A stretch of 64,000 bases of DNA from Melastoma dodecandrum (GCA_029817715.1 JARUPY010000396.1:372001-436000), one strand, 5' to 3'; shown: positions 32,600-43,749, numbered from the stretch's first letter. Numbers and translations: made by a program. Notes: generated by a model from the letters alone, not told the origin.

Positions 32600-33965
32600 T
32601 CGAAGTACGGAATGCAAGTCCGTACTTAAGTAGAAACGCTGTTGTAGTGGACTAACCATAACTTTCGCTATACAGCTCTATTTATCCTGAAAACACTTGG
32701 GTTAGTTCCTTCTATCATGTCCCTACAACTTTAATTTTTTGAACTTTTTCGTTTGAGGTCGTCTTGATAGAATTTTCACCATCAAAAGTTGACTTACAGA
32801 ACGCAAGGGTTCTTCCATCGCCAGCAGTTGCAGCTCTAAACGACATGGCATAACTTTGCCGACAAAGGTCAGATTAACCCAAAACAAGTTGAGTAAGGCC
32901 TCCCTCTTGTCGTTCTACAACTTTATGTTTTGACATTTTCGATTTGAGGTCATCTTTGTCGTGTTTTAGTTCGTCAACTGTCGACTAGCATAATGCAATG
33001 GTTCTGCGGTCGAATGCAAATGCTGATTGGGTCGACGAACCACAACTTTGTCTGCAGAGATTGGATTGAACCAAAATTAGTTGGATTAGGTCCCTCTCTT
33101 GTCAAACTACAACTTTCATGCTTCGAATATTTCGATTTAAAGTCGTCTTCATCAAGTTATGACCTGTCGAAGTTCGACTCATAAAATGCAGCGATTATGT
33201 GGTCAATCGAGAATGCTGTTTCAGTCATTGAAGCACAACTTCTCTGATAGTACTTTGTTATATCCTAAACTAGTTGGGTTAGCTTCTTTTCTTGATGCTC
33301 TAAATCTTTGGTGTTTTGAAGTTTTTGGTTTGACGATACCTTCATCTTGATCCACCTGTCGGAATTTGAGTCATAGAATGCAATGATTATGTGGTCGTTC
33401 GAGAACGTTGTTTCAGTCATCGAAGGATAACTCCTTCGATAGAACTACGTTTCACCCAAAACCAGTTGGGTTAACTTCCTTTCATAAAGCTCTAAAACTT
33501 TGGTGTTGAACTTTTTTGGTTTCATGAAGACTTTATCTTCATCAACCTTGTGGAAGTTCGAATCACAGAATGCCACGGTTCTTTGGTCGATCGAAGACGT
33601 TGTCTCAATTGATGAGACATAACTTGTACGACAAAACTCTGATTCACCCAAACCTAGTTGAGTTAGCTTTCTTTCTTATAGAGCTATAACTTTGCAGTTT
33701 TAAACTTTTTGATTCGACGATATCTTCGTCGACTTTTGTCCCATCGAACATCAATCAACATAATGCAAAGGTTATATAATAGATAAAAAATACTGCTTTA
33801 GTCGACGGGCATAACGTTTGCTACAAAGCTCCATGTAACTCAAAATTAGTTGTATTAGCTCCCTCGTTAGATAAGCTACAACTTTTATGTTTTGAGATTT
33901 TTATTTGAAGTCATCTCCATAGAAATTTTGCCTCTAGAAAGTCGACACCACCTGCAATAGCTCCA
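32600..33965 (+). repeat. 192-bp tandem array, about seven units
   Basis: The box (C/G)A(T/C)AACTT... recurs at 32657, 32849, 33041, 33234, 33426, 33618 and 33810: every interval is 192 or 193 bases. Each unit also holds AAACTAGTTGGGTTAG-like, CTACAACTTT-like, TTTGAGGTCGTC-like and TGCAACGGTTCTGTGGTCG-like boxes in the same order. A partial unit precedes the first. Units are diverged from each other, so the array is old. Confidence 0.9.
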
Positions 33966-33987
33966 AAATCGACTACAAACGCCTTGG

Positions 33988-34120
33988 TTAACTTCAACCA
34001 CTAAGCCTTGGCCCACTTCGACGGAACTGTTTGGTTAACTTTGACCTGATTAACTTCGATTACTAGGCCTTGGTCAATATCGACCACTAGGCCTTAGTCA
34101 ACTTCGACCGCTCTCCTTAC
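33988..34120 (+). repeat. 24-bp tandem repeat
   Basis: Units of consensus TCAACTTCGACCACTAGGCC plus TTGG start at 33988, 34050, 34074 and 34098, with degenerate units between 34012 and 34049. It directly follows the 192-bp array. Confidence 0.65.
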
Positions 34121-34411
34121 TCAACTTTGGCTTGCTTAATACCGATTGTGACGATCGGATTTGCATATTTTGACTTCATATTCATTCATTTCTTTCCATT
34201 ATTTCCTGGAACATCTTACTTTCGATTTCTTTTGTCGTTCACAGGATCCTCATTACACGAGGTGAGGAATGGTCAAGGCACACAAGGAACCCTACAAGAA
34301 TGGCGTACAAAGATCGAGCACACGACGGATTGCAGTGGAAATACCTCACCCAAAGCGACCCCAACAGATAAACCAAAGGTACAAATACCTTCCCGAACTA
34401 TCCTTCTCCAC

Positions 34412-35015
34412 ATGTAACGAGCCGTGGGCCCAAGTGCATAGGTCCGCGGCTACCGCCCATCCCCGCCTTCTTTGATCTAAATTATTAGATGTGGGTGTTG
34501 TGGTGCATGCTGTTAGGTTCGTAGGTTATTATGACGCATGTGTTGTGTTAATCAACAAACATGAGTCCCGACCTAAAGCTCGCTTCCGGTCTAAACGCCC
34601 GTAAAACATTAACATGATTCCGGAGTCATGCCCGGATCGGGTCCAACACCCGTTAACTAAAAGCAAATTTTTGGAGCAAATGCCACCTCTTTGCATGTCT
34701 AGAATGTAAGAGCTAGCAAATAGGAATAGCAGAACCAACTGTTTTTCCGACTTAAATAATTTTATAAATAAGTCGGTGGCAACTCTATAATAGCTTACCT
34801 AGGTTACGCAAGAACAACCATTTTTAATGAGCCATCATAGATGAGGGAAGGCGACGTGAGCCGCTTCCGTTCCTCCCGAAAATTCCTTATGTGGATCATG
34901 CTTCGTCCATTGCCCTTCGCCTCCTAAGGAGGATGGAGATGATCAGCGATGGCCCGGACAGGCCCGATTAGAGATCGAGGGAGCATCTACCCCAGTTTCC
35001 TCTGCAACGGCTGGA
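34412..35015 (+). repeat. Tat-type LTR end and leader, + orientation
   Basis: This is homologous to the reverse complement of 53061-53735. Shared landmarks are GTAACGAGCC, ATTATGACGCATGTG/ATTACGACACGTG, TCAAC/TAAACATGAGT, AGTCGGTGGC(A/G)ACTC and GAGCCGCTTC. The TGGCAACTC at 34777-34785 is where a Tat primer-binding site (TGGCGACTC) is expected. Confidence 0.6.
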
Positions 35016-36305
35016 TGTTCGAGTCCCGACGTCGACCGGAGGACATCGGGAGGGAACAGGCTTTGATCCTCGTATCGCTCGAATCGTAACGCGCGTGCTG
35101 GGTTGGAAGACGCGCGTACATGTACTCATATTAAATATTTTATTTTTAAAAGACGAATAAAAAATTGAATCATATCAGCCTTTGTATGTGCAAGAGCTGC
35201 CAGCTGGGACAAGCAGGGAAGCAATCTTCGATACTGGGATCTGTTGGCCGGAGAACCAGACCAGAGGATTGCAAGAGCTGTGCCTTTTTTAAACGAACCG
35301 CATTGGAGTGGAGCAGCTAGGGGATCGGATTGCAGGGCGGAAGGGATTTGTTGTCTTTTGTCCTTGTTCACCCCGGGACCATTGTGGTTGTTTGTTGCTG
35401 TCGGGATCAGATTGCCCGAAGGAACAAACGCTAAGATTCCTTGTTGGCAAATTGCCAGAGCTAAATGTATCAAAAGAGTCTCCAAAACTGGTTCAAATTT
35501 GGGGGCGGATGGAACTCTGGCTCTCAGCAATTCCATGGGTGAACAAGTGTTCCCACTGCGGACGTCTCTTAATATTTTAGGTTTGGACGTCTCTTAATTA
35601 CATTGCCTCTGTTGGAAATTCCTGTAATATTTTTGTTTTGGACGCCTTGTTGCATCCCACTACCTTTGTTTGACTGCCACCATGGACATTTATTTAAAGG
35701 CTAAAAAAATGTCACTTCCGTGTCCTTACTGTGTGCAATGTTACAAGTCCCTAGGCATCACACCGAACCGAGCTTCGGGCAAGACCCCGATATTCTGATC
35801 CATAGACATGCTCTCTCGCCATTGCTGGTCTGTGCTGATGAGCAAACCGTCGCCTAAATACCAGTACCTATATCATCCGTGTAAGTGTACTTCGACGTCC
35901 TATTATTGATACTAAAAGTATATTAAGGAGACTGATAATTACAGTTCATTTCTCTGTAGAGTTCATTAAGGATGTACACCCATATTATGGAATCGATGTT
36001 TCGGAGAATGTACGGAAATCCTTTGCTAATGTCCCACCTTGTGATTATTTGATGATCCAATGTCCCTTAAGTTATTTACAAGCCAGCACGTTATTCTTAG
36101 AGATAAATGGAAACAAAAAAGGGCAACTTCAAGATGGCTTATAACGAATGACCCACAATCAACTCCAAAATATTGATAGAGGAAGACAAACTTTCATTGT
36201 AAGTAAATTACGCAATGTATACTAATAAATATAGAGATAGCATAAAAAGGAGTTGACAAAAATGGAGGGAGTGAATATAGAAATCATCTGAGTCCTCCCA
36301 AATCA
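35016..36305. other. Leader-like and intergenic sequence, no gene recognised
   Basis: 35030-35120 continues the retroelement leader (CGACCGGAGGACATCGGGAGG). 35160-35600 holds overlapping open frames on both strands (up to 136 codons on the minus strand) with no known domain and no conserved motif. The rest is AT-rich. Confidence 0.35.
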
Positions 36306-36310
36306 ATAAG

Positions 36311-36384
36311 GTCTTGGTTCAAATGGTAAGTGGATTTGATTCGCATAATCCAGGTGTACGACCGAGTGGTCCGGTTCGAAGCCC
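36311..36384 (+). mobile_element. Possible tRNA-derived SINE head (Pol III A and B boxes)
   Basis: TCTTGGTTCAAATGGTAAG at 36312 resembles a Pol III A box region and GGTTCGAAGCCC at 36373 matches the B-box consensus GGTTCGANNCC. They are about 60 bases apart. No cloverleaf could be closed, so it is not a tRNA gene. The 3' limit and target duplications were not found. Confidence 0.4.
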
Positions 36385-36389
36385 AGAAT

Positions 36390-36864
36390 ACTGGGTCCGG
36401 ATGGCGGACTTGGACAATTGAAATTCAGTGTCATAAGCAGATTTACCGGTAAACGTATTCCCGCTGCGGCCATACATCACTATATATCCGATTCTACCAA
36501 CTAAATAAATTGTTTTCCTCAAAATATTTCAAAGCAAGGGCGAGTCATATTGCTCATTAATTCGGTAGAAAAAAGTTGTGTATATGCGAAAATCGTGGCT
36601 GATTGTATATCTGGATAATATTTCCTACCTTTATGATGAATAAACACTTGGAACGCCATTTCTTTCCATGGTGATTGCAATTAATCTTATGAGCTTATTG
36701 TTAATTCCGACTGGTGATCGGTGCACGACCCAAACATCTTTTTGACAAAAATGACGATGACGCCGGATAAAGGACACTAGGCATGAAAGGTCATTTCAAA
36801 GAGTTAAAGGCTCAGCGGGAGGCAACCAACATGTCTTTTTTTTCGAAGTTGGTGATAAAATATT
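36390..36864. other. Noncoding DNA, nothing recognised
   Basis: No domain, repeat partner or clear regulatory motif is visible. Confidence 0.35.
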
Positions 36865-37930
36865 GTAGATATTAAAATTCTATCAACGTCGAAATAACGC
36901 CATTCGATTCAAAAATCATATATTGACCGACATGACATAAAATATTTTATGCTCATCTTTTAATGTGAAATTAATATAATTATTGCTTGGACTTGGGATT
37001 ATATAAATTCAAGTACAATGGTATTAGATGATTTTGCGTTAAAATAAATAATAAGCCCGACCCATTCATATATTGGGTTGAATAAGGTTTATTAAGGTCT
37101 AGCCCACAAGCTATCCCATATGTCGGCCCATCCATGCTCAAGCCCAATTCAAATGGAGGCCCAATATAACTTTGAGCCCGCATGCAATTTATCCCACATT
37201 GGAAAGCGATGGCACCTAAGGGCTTCTTACCTCCTATATAAAGGGAGTCCCTCCCCCTCATTGGAACACAACTTAAAGAGTGAGGAGCCCCTTCGATAGC
37301 GAAGTTCTCGAGCATCCTTTCCTCACCCAACCTAGTGTTCTTCGTTCATTTCCAAAAGAACAGCCAGGCCTTGTTGTTCAGCGCCCATCTTCAGAAGTGT
37401 CTCCAGATCAAGCTTCTGCAGCCCTGTTGTTCTTCGCCCATCTTGAGAAGAGTCTCGAGATCAAGCTTTTCAGCCCTGGTGTTCTTCGCCCATCTTCAGA
37501 AGAGTCACCAGATCAAGCTTCTCTGCTCTAGTGTTCTTTGTCCATCTCCAGAAGACTCGCCAGATCAAGCTTCTACAACTTTGGTGTTCTTCGCCCATCT
37601 TCAGAAGACTCGCCAAGTTCTACAACAGCCCTGGTGTTCTTCGCCCATTTCCAGAAGACTCTCCAAATCAAGCTTCTTCAGCCTTGGTAATCTTCGCCAC
37701 TCCTGAAGACCTGTCGGATCAAACTTCCACAGCCTCAGCGTCTTCATCAACAAGTCTCCCTAAAGCTCCAGCGGATATTCGCCAGAGCATCGGCCCTTCC
37801 ACATTTGGATATTTTTCAAGTATAAAATCAGAAGAATCATGTGTTTCGTCCGTGACAAGAGATTGAATTTGCTAATATTTAATTATGACAATATGTAACT
37901 GTTTCAGGTCTATATACGGACCGCAAGATT
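36865..37930 (+). repeat. LTR-like repeat, copy B, with expanded minisatellite
   Basis: Same landmarks in the same order as 1906-2660: TATCAACGTCGAAATAACG, AATCATATATTG, TCCCACATTGGAAA, TATATAAAGGGAGTCC, CTCCCCCTCATTGGA, GAAGTTCTCGAGCATCC, the 53-bp array and GCGGATATTCGCCAGAGCAT. It is longer than copy A chiefly because it has more 53-bp units. No coding region is attached. Confidence 0.65.
37335..37739 (+). repeat. 53-bp minisatellite, about seven units, inside the LTR-like repeat
   Basis: Units begin (GTGTTCTTCGCCCATCTTC-like) at 37373, 37426, 37479, 37531, 37584, 37634 and 37687, after a short 38-base unit at 37335. Each carries CAGAAG, GTCTCC and AGATCAAGCTTCT-like boxes. Copy A at 2396 has only two full units plus a partial one. 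Confidence 0.88.
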
Positions 37931-38127
37931 TTTGCGCTCTCAAATATTATTTAAAATAGAGTTAAGAAATATTTTATAATGTGAAGATGAGTAGGGGTTT
38001 CGTTGGGACTATTAACGTAGGTGGTGTCATGACAAATTAAGTTCCAAGTAAATCTTTCGGAACACTCAGTAGTTCAGGGTATGGATGAAGAAAGTGACAA
38101 GGAAGGGATAGAACATGACGCCGGGAT

Positions 38128-39546
38128 GGTGTTAACACTAAGGAATTAGAGTTATATGTCTCATTTACGAACCTAATTAGTGTTAGACATCCCATATTAG
38201 TTGGCACTTTTGATAAGTTTGCATGTTATTTTCGTTTAGTCGTGTTCCATGGATACTTTCGGATTTCATGGTTTTCAAAGCAGGTGAAGGGAACGACACG
38301 AAGAGAAAATCATGTTTAATAAGAAATCTTGAAAGAGGAAGGTAAGGCCTTTTAGTGGGAAAGTTACAGAAACACTATAGGCGAAGGCTTGCGGGCGAAA
38401 CAGCTACCAGGCGACAAAGGTCACTCGGCGACACAAATAGACGGAGCGATAGTCAACTGAGCAAACGAAGAAACCTCTACCGGTAATGGTTAAGGAGCGA
38501 TACGGTTGAGCGGTGGCTGTCATGGAAAGATATGAGAGATCTCAGGAGCATGAAAGGAAATAGTTGACTAGAGTATCGAAAAAAATCAGATATTGTACGA
38601 GAGGGAAACTGGTGGACAGGAAGAGTCGTGTGGCCACACGAAGAATTCGTGTGGCCATACAAGTGCAGCTGAATTGTGCTGAAAGGTTCGTGTGGCCACA
38701 CCGGGCGAGGTGATCTTTTTATATTATTTCTTAAAATCTTGGGTGCTTTGGGAAGATTTACCTAGAGTTTAAATCGTGAGTATTAGGGGAACGAAGGTTG
38801 GGGAGGCGACGGTTGAAGAAGAGATAACGAAAAAGATGATGGAGATTTTCTTTTCTTTTCTTTTTTTGTTTTACTTGTCGGCTAGTATCGGAACTAAATC
38901 TTTTATCTAGAATGGTGATGAACCGACTCGTGTAGTGATTGTCTAAACTCTTTTTAGAATCAATTCGTGAAGTTTCACGTTTGTTTATGTTCTCTTGTGC
39001 TTAATGCTTGCATATTGGTTGATCGCCTATTTGTTTGATTTCTTATCCTTTAGTGGACTCGAGAGAGGGACTTAGGATTAGAAGAGGGAGAATATAACCT
39101 AGGTTAAGCCTGAGAGATTAGGTTAACTCAGAGGAGTATAGAGATCTATGCTCATAAGTAAATGACACTTAATGGGTTATAGTTGTTCGTACATCACAAT
39201 AGAGATATAGGTTTACGGAAAATTTATGATTCACCGTTGCAAACTCGAGAGAGGTCTAACGAACCATAAGAATTGTGGTTAGTAAACGTGAACCCGAGGG
39301 AATTGAGGAAGAGTGAGTGCAGATAGTTCACGAATGATGGGGGATTCACAGTCCTGGGTTCTTCATTCTATACTTACTTTTGTTTAGTTGCTATTTTCAT
39401 TCTTACATTAAATCTTTTACCAATTAAAACTCTACTGGCTAGATGGAGACTGGTTAAGTAGAATAATCGATAAAATATTCTTAACAATCTCCGTGGGAAC
39501 GACTTTTACTTATTACTTTATTGCTTGTGTGACCTCTATACTTGCG
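38128..39546 (+). repeat. 5' LTR of the + strand Athila element
   Basis: Starts TGTTAACACTAAG and ends ATACTTGCG just before the primer site. It aligns along its length with 46458-48009. It contains three CGTGTGGCCACACG-type palindromes at 38627, 38648 and 38689. The start is set by alignment to the 3' LTR; the end is accurate to a few bases. Confidence 0.8.
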
Positions 39547-39566
39547 TGAGCGCTGTTGCCGGGGAT
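39547..39566 (+). other. Primer-binding site of the + strand Athila element
   Basis: TGAGCGCTGTTGCCGGGGAT resembles the Athila tRNA-Asp primer site TGGCGCCGTTGCCGGGGAT with a few changes. It abuts the 5' LTR end. Confidence 0.75.
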
Positions 39567-39651
39567 TGTGTCAGAATTTATTTTGTTATATTTTTACGTT
39601 TATCAAGTGCTTAAATTTAGTAACTAATTTTCGTTTACATTTCTCAGGTGT

Positions 39652-40692
39652 ATGCGACACTGTAGAAGTGAAAACGAACTACTCTTTGACCTTGAGATTG
39701 AGCGAACTTTTCGGATATTGAGAAGAGGTCAAAAGAAATAAATGGCGAATGCAAATAATCTTCTAAATGTTGAGGATCCGTAACAAAGAAGGATGATGCG
39801 GGACTATGCGCAACCAACCCCGCAAAATCATGCCGGATTCCTACGTCTAGAAATACAAGTTGACACGTTTGAGATTAAGCCATCTGTTATTCACATGATT
39901 GAAAATTCTAATTTTGGTGGTTTGATAAATGAGGATCCACATTGGCATCTGACACGTTTTGAAGATTTATGTGGAACTTTCAAGTACAATAGATTATCAG
40001 TAGAAGCAATCAAGTTGAGGTTATTTCCATTCTTACTTCGTGATAAAGCCAGATCATGGTTATATTCGCTGTCCGATGAATCACTCAGCTCGTGGGATGA
40101 TCTCATAAAGCATTTCTTATCCAAGTACTACCCACAGAGCAGGACCGTAAAAATAAGGAATGACATCACCTCAGTTCGCCAACTACCCAACGAATCTATG
40201 CATGAAGCATGGGACAAATTCAAGGAGTTGCAAAGGTTATGTCCCCACCACGACATACCTAAGTGGATGTTGGTTCAAATCTTCTATGATGGGTTAGCGG
40301 AGCAACCTCAATCGACAATTGACTCAGCTGCTGGCGGTACAATAATGAAAAAAACTCCATAAGATGCTTTAGAATTGTTCGAAGCAAAGGCAACTAATGG
40401 CCAGAGAAGAACACCATCAAGAGGAGGAGGCTGTCATCAACTTGTCGCCATAACCGCTTTCTGTCCACAATTGGAAACCTTTACAAAAGAAATGGATGCA
40501 TTACGCACCTTATCTCAGACATCTAATAATGCTTGTGCTAATTTGCAGGTTATAGAAATGCAAGAATCGTACGAAGTGAATTATGTGGGTGCAAACAACA
40601 GAAATAACCCATTCTTCAATACGTACAATCCAGGATGGCGGAGTCGCCCCAATTTTTCTTGGCGAAATAACCAGCAGGCTTTACAACTGTAA
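39652..40692 (+). pseudogene. Athila gag, + strand element
   Basis: ATG at 39652 starts MRHCRSENELLFDLEIERTF, stopped by TAA at 39739; a second start at 39742 is stopped at 39781. The gag domain itself is open from 39793 for 189 codons: KLRLFPFLLRDKARSWLYSL, WDDLIKHFLSKYYPQSRTVK, HDIPKWMLVQIFYDGL. After a stop at 40360 it continues (DALELFEAKATNGQRR) to NFSWRNNQQ. It matches the minus-strand Athila gag in layout. The zinc-knuckle Cys/His set is not obvious here. Confidence 0.85.
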
Positions 40693-40847
40693 AGCGACAA
40701 CCCATGGGTGAGCCCAAATCTAGTGTTGAGGATTTGTTGAGACAGGTACTTGCAAGCAATGAAAAAGTCCGGAAACAACATGTGAAGACACGAAAGCAGC
40801 AAGAATTAATGTTAAAGGACCATGCAACTTCAATCAAGTAACTAGAG

Positions 40848-41978
40848 ATGCAGATGGGTCAAATCGCAGGATCCTTGGTCATGCGACCGCAGGGAGCGTT
40901 ACCAAGCAACACGGAGCTCAACCCAAAAAATCAGGAGAATTGCAGTGTTACCACTCTACGAAATGGAAAGGATCTTGAAGAAGAATTTGAAAGACAAGAG
41001 ATTGAGAAGGAACATGCTCGTGAAAGACCACAAAATAAGGTACGTGAGGAAGAGTCTAGAAAAGACTCCGAACAGCTTGTTGTAGCGACACCGATACGTA
41101 CCAATCCTATTCCTATAGTACTAAAAATTCATTTACCACAAAGACTAAGAAAACATGCTGACGAGCAACAATTTAAGAAATTTTTTGAGGTTCTTAAAAA
41201 GCTGCAGATTAACATCCCATTCGCGGAGGCTCTTAAACAAATACCAAGCTGCGTAAAGTTTGTGAAAGAAATTCTCTCGAAGAAAAGGAAGCTTGATGGT
41301 CATGAAACAGTCTCCTTAACAGAAGAATGCAGCACAATCTTACAAAGGAAACTCCCTCCCAAGCTTAAGGATCCAGGTAAGTTTGCCATCCCATGTAACA
41401 TTGGGATGGATTTTTTCGGACATGCCTTATATGACCTAGGAACGAGTATCAACTTAATGTCGTTCTCTGTTTTTGAGAAATTGAATCTCGATGAGATAAT
41501 ACCTATATCACTCACTCTACAATTAGTCGATCGTTCTTATACTTATCCTAAGAGTATTGTCGAGGATGTTTTGGTGAAGGTTGACAGGTTCGTACTTCCA
41601 GTTGATTTTTTTATTTTGGACTATGAAGAAGATCGTGAGATCCCCATCATCCTAGGACAATCGTTCCTATCCACGGGGAGAACAATAATTGATGTCCAGG
41701 AGCGGGAACTGATGATGAGAGTTTATGACCGGAAGGTAACCTTCAACATTTATAATACTATGAAGATGCCTAATGAATCTTATGCGTGTAGATATGTGGA
41801 CATAATTGAAAAAGTCGCTTACGAGACGTTCCTAGAGTCTTGTCAGTTGGAGTCAGAGGAAGAAAAGCCGCATGAAAATGCATCACATGACGAGGAAATT
41901 GAGAAAGGAGATGTGACATATATTCCAAAGGGTGGAACATCTTCATCGTCCTTCATCGACAATAAAGTCATCCATTGA
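40848..41978 (+). CDS. Athila gag C-terminal part and aspartic protease, 376-codon open frame
   Basis: This is uninterrupted for 376 codons. The N-terminal part (MQMGQIAGSLVMRPQGALPS, KLQINIPFAEALKQIPSCVK) is the gag C-terminal region. The protease follows with ALYDLGTSINLMSFSVFEKL (active-site DLG), LVDRSYTYPKSIVEDVLVKV and IILGQSFLSTGRTIIDV. The tail MRVYDRKVTFNIYNTMKMP matches the other Athila copy. In an intact element it would be part of the Gag-Pol polyprotein, so the ATG at 40848 is internal. It ends just before a duplicated segment. Confidence 0.75.
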   Translation: MQMGQIAGSLVMRPQGALPSNTELNPKNQENCSVTTLRNGKDLEEEFERQEIEKEHARERPQNKVREEESRKDSEQLVVATPIRTNPIPIVLKIHLPQRLRKHADEQQFKKFFEVLKKLQINIPFAEALKQIPSCVKFVKEILSKKRKLDGHETVSLTEECSTILQRKLPPKLKDPGKFAIPCNIGMDFFGHALYDLGTSINLMSFSVFEKLNLDEIIPISLTLQLVDRSYTYPKSIVEDVLVKVDRFVLPVDFFILDYEEDREIPIILGQSFLSTGRTIIDVQERELMMRVYDRKVTFNIYNTMKMPNESYACRYVDIIEKVAYETFLESCQLESEEEKPHENASHDEEIEKGDVTYIPKGGTSSSSFIDNKVIH

Positions 41979-41992
41979 AGAACCTCCGAAGT

Positions 41993-42396
41993 TAGAACTA
42001 AAACCATTGCCAGAGCATTTGAGGTATTCTTACTTGGGTAAGGAAAACACTCTTCCAGTTATCATATCATCATCATTGACTAACAAGCAGGAGGAGATGT
42101 TGTTAAGAGTGCTCTGAGAGCATAAGACGACCATTAGACGGACAATCGCAGACATCAAGGGGATTAGTCCAACAATTTGCATGCATAAGATCGTGTTGGA
42201 CTAGAACTAAAATCTTTGCCCGAGCATTTGAGGTATTCTTACTTGGGTTCCAGTTATCATATCATCATCATTGACTAACAAGCAGGAGGAGATGTTGTGA
42301 CAAGTGCTCTGAGAGCATAAGACGACCATTGGATGGACAATCGCGGACATCAAGGGGATTAGTCCAACACTTTGCATGCATAAGATCGTGTTGGAC
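41993..42396 (+). repeat. Tandem duplication inside pol (209 bp + 195 bp)
   Basis: Copy 1 (41993-42201) and copy 2 (42202-42396) both run from TAGAACTAAAA to ATCGTGTTGGAC. Copy 2 lacks about 14 bases (around AAGGAAAACACTC) and has a few substitutions. The duplicated segment is the protease-RT spacer (LPEHLRYSYLG to CMHKI), present once in the other Athila element. Confidence 0.9.
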
Positions 42397-42419
42397 AATG
42401 ACAAAAAGTCCACAGTTGA

Positions 42420-43040
42420 ACAACAATGAAGACTTAACCCGCGTATGAAGAAAGTGGTGAGGAAAGAAATTATTAAGTGGCTTGATGCAGGTATTATTTA
42501 TCCGATCTCACATAGTTCTTGGGTGAGTCCAGTACAATGTGTGCAGAAGAAAGGAGGCATGACGGTTGTTGAAAATAGAAAAAACGAACTTATCACAACT
42601 AGGACAGTCACGGGCTAGAGAGTATGCATGGGCTATCGAAAACTCAATGCAGCTACATGCAAGGACCACTTCCCACTTCCCTTTATTGATCAGATGTTGG
42701 ATCGACTTGTAGGTAAAAGTTATTATTGTTTTCTTGACGGTTATTCTGGTTATAACCAGATAGCAATCGCACAAGAGGATAAGGAAAAGACCACATTCAC
42801 ATGTCCTTACGGTACATTTGCTTTTCGCCGAATGTCATTTGGTTTATGTAAGGCACCTTCCACTTTTCAGCGGTGCATGACAGCAATCTTCTCTGACATG
42901 ATTGAGAAGGCCATTGAGGATTTATGGATGATTTTTTCGTATTTGGATTAACTTTTGAAAACTATTTAGATAACCTTGAGGCTGTCCTAAATCGTTGTGA
43001 AGAGACAAATTTGATTTTAAACTGGGAAAAATTTCATTTC
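42420..43040 (+). pseudogene. Athila reverse transcriptase, frameshifted at the catalytic motif
   Basis: Blocks: VRKEIIKWLDAGIIYPISHS, VCMGYRKLNAATCKDHFPLP (normal DYRKLN reads GYRKLN), CFLDGYSGYNQIAIAQED, YGTFAFRRMSFGLCKA and STFQRCMTAIFSDMIEKAIE. At about 42917 the frame shifts so that the expected VFMDDFSVFG becomes DLWMIFSYLD; the FMDD motif is readable only in the next frame. It could not be active as it stands. Confidence 0.85.
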
Positions 43041-43749
43041 ATGGCGAGAAGGTATTGTTCTTAGCCACATGATTTCTGAGAGCGACATTGAAGTTGACAA
43101 GGCTAAAGTTGACATAATTGAGAAACTGCCACCTCTAGCATCGATAAATGGTGTACGAAGCTTCTTGGACCATGCCGGATTCTATAGGCGATTCATAAAA
43201 GATCTCTCCAAGATTACCAAACCGTTATGTAACCTTTTGGTGAAATATGCACCTTTTGTATTAGACAGTAAGTGTATGGAAGCATTTCTTGAGGTGAAAG
43301 GAAGGTTAGTCTCCGCCTTGATCATCATAGCTCCTGATTGGAATCTCCCATTTGAACTTATGTATGATGCTTGTGACACAGCCATAGGAGTTGTCTTAGG
43401 GAAGAAGAAGGATAAGCATTTTCACGCAATCTACATTGCTAGCAAGACACTAGATTCAGCGCAGATAAATTACACCACAACAGAGAATGAAATATTAGCA
43501 ATTGTGTTTGTTTTTTATGAGGTTAGATCGTATCTGATTGGGTCTGTAGTTATTGTTCATGCTGACCACGCAACTACACGATACTTAATTTCGAAAGCCA
43601 AAACCAAGATTAATTCGTTGGGTGTTATTGTTGCAAGATTTCGACCTAACTATTGTGGACAGGAAGGGAACCGAGAACCAGGTGGCAGATCACTTGTCAA
43701 GATTGAAAGAGGGAAATGTGATTGCAGATTCAACAACACTTCGTTTTAG
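43041..43749 (+). pseudogene. Athila RT connection and RNase H, last pol domain present
   Basis: SEKDIEVDKAK-like start, then VRSFLDHAGFYRRFIKDLSK, LMYDACDTAIGVVLGKKKDK, AIYIASKTLDSAQINYTTTE and [16 protein letters not shown] +1 shift near 43620 is needed to read [19 protein letters not shown] and [19 protein letters not shown]. The frame then stops at 43747-43749. In ordinary Athila pol, integrase would follow here; it does not. Confidence 0.85.

Noticed and set aside
32600..33965. Protein-coding 64-residue repeat (192 = 3 x 64)
   Set aside because: No frame stays open over more than a fraction of the array, and unit differences are not codon-structured by eye.
35126..35597. Overlapping open frames on both strands (136 and 117 codons)
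   Set aside because: No domain or motif on either strand. The frames overlap each other and lie beside retroelement leader sequence.
36311..36384. tRNA gene
   Set aside because: A- and B-box-like motifs exist, but I could not close acceptor or anticodon stems; kept only as a possible SINE head.
37280..37866. Overlapping open frames of 83-123 codons with repeated peptides such as VFFAHLQK
   Set aside because: They are produced by the 53-bp minisatellite. The array is open in three frames at once because its unit has few stops, and 53 is not a multiple of three, so no repeated protein is kept in frame.
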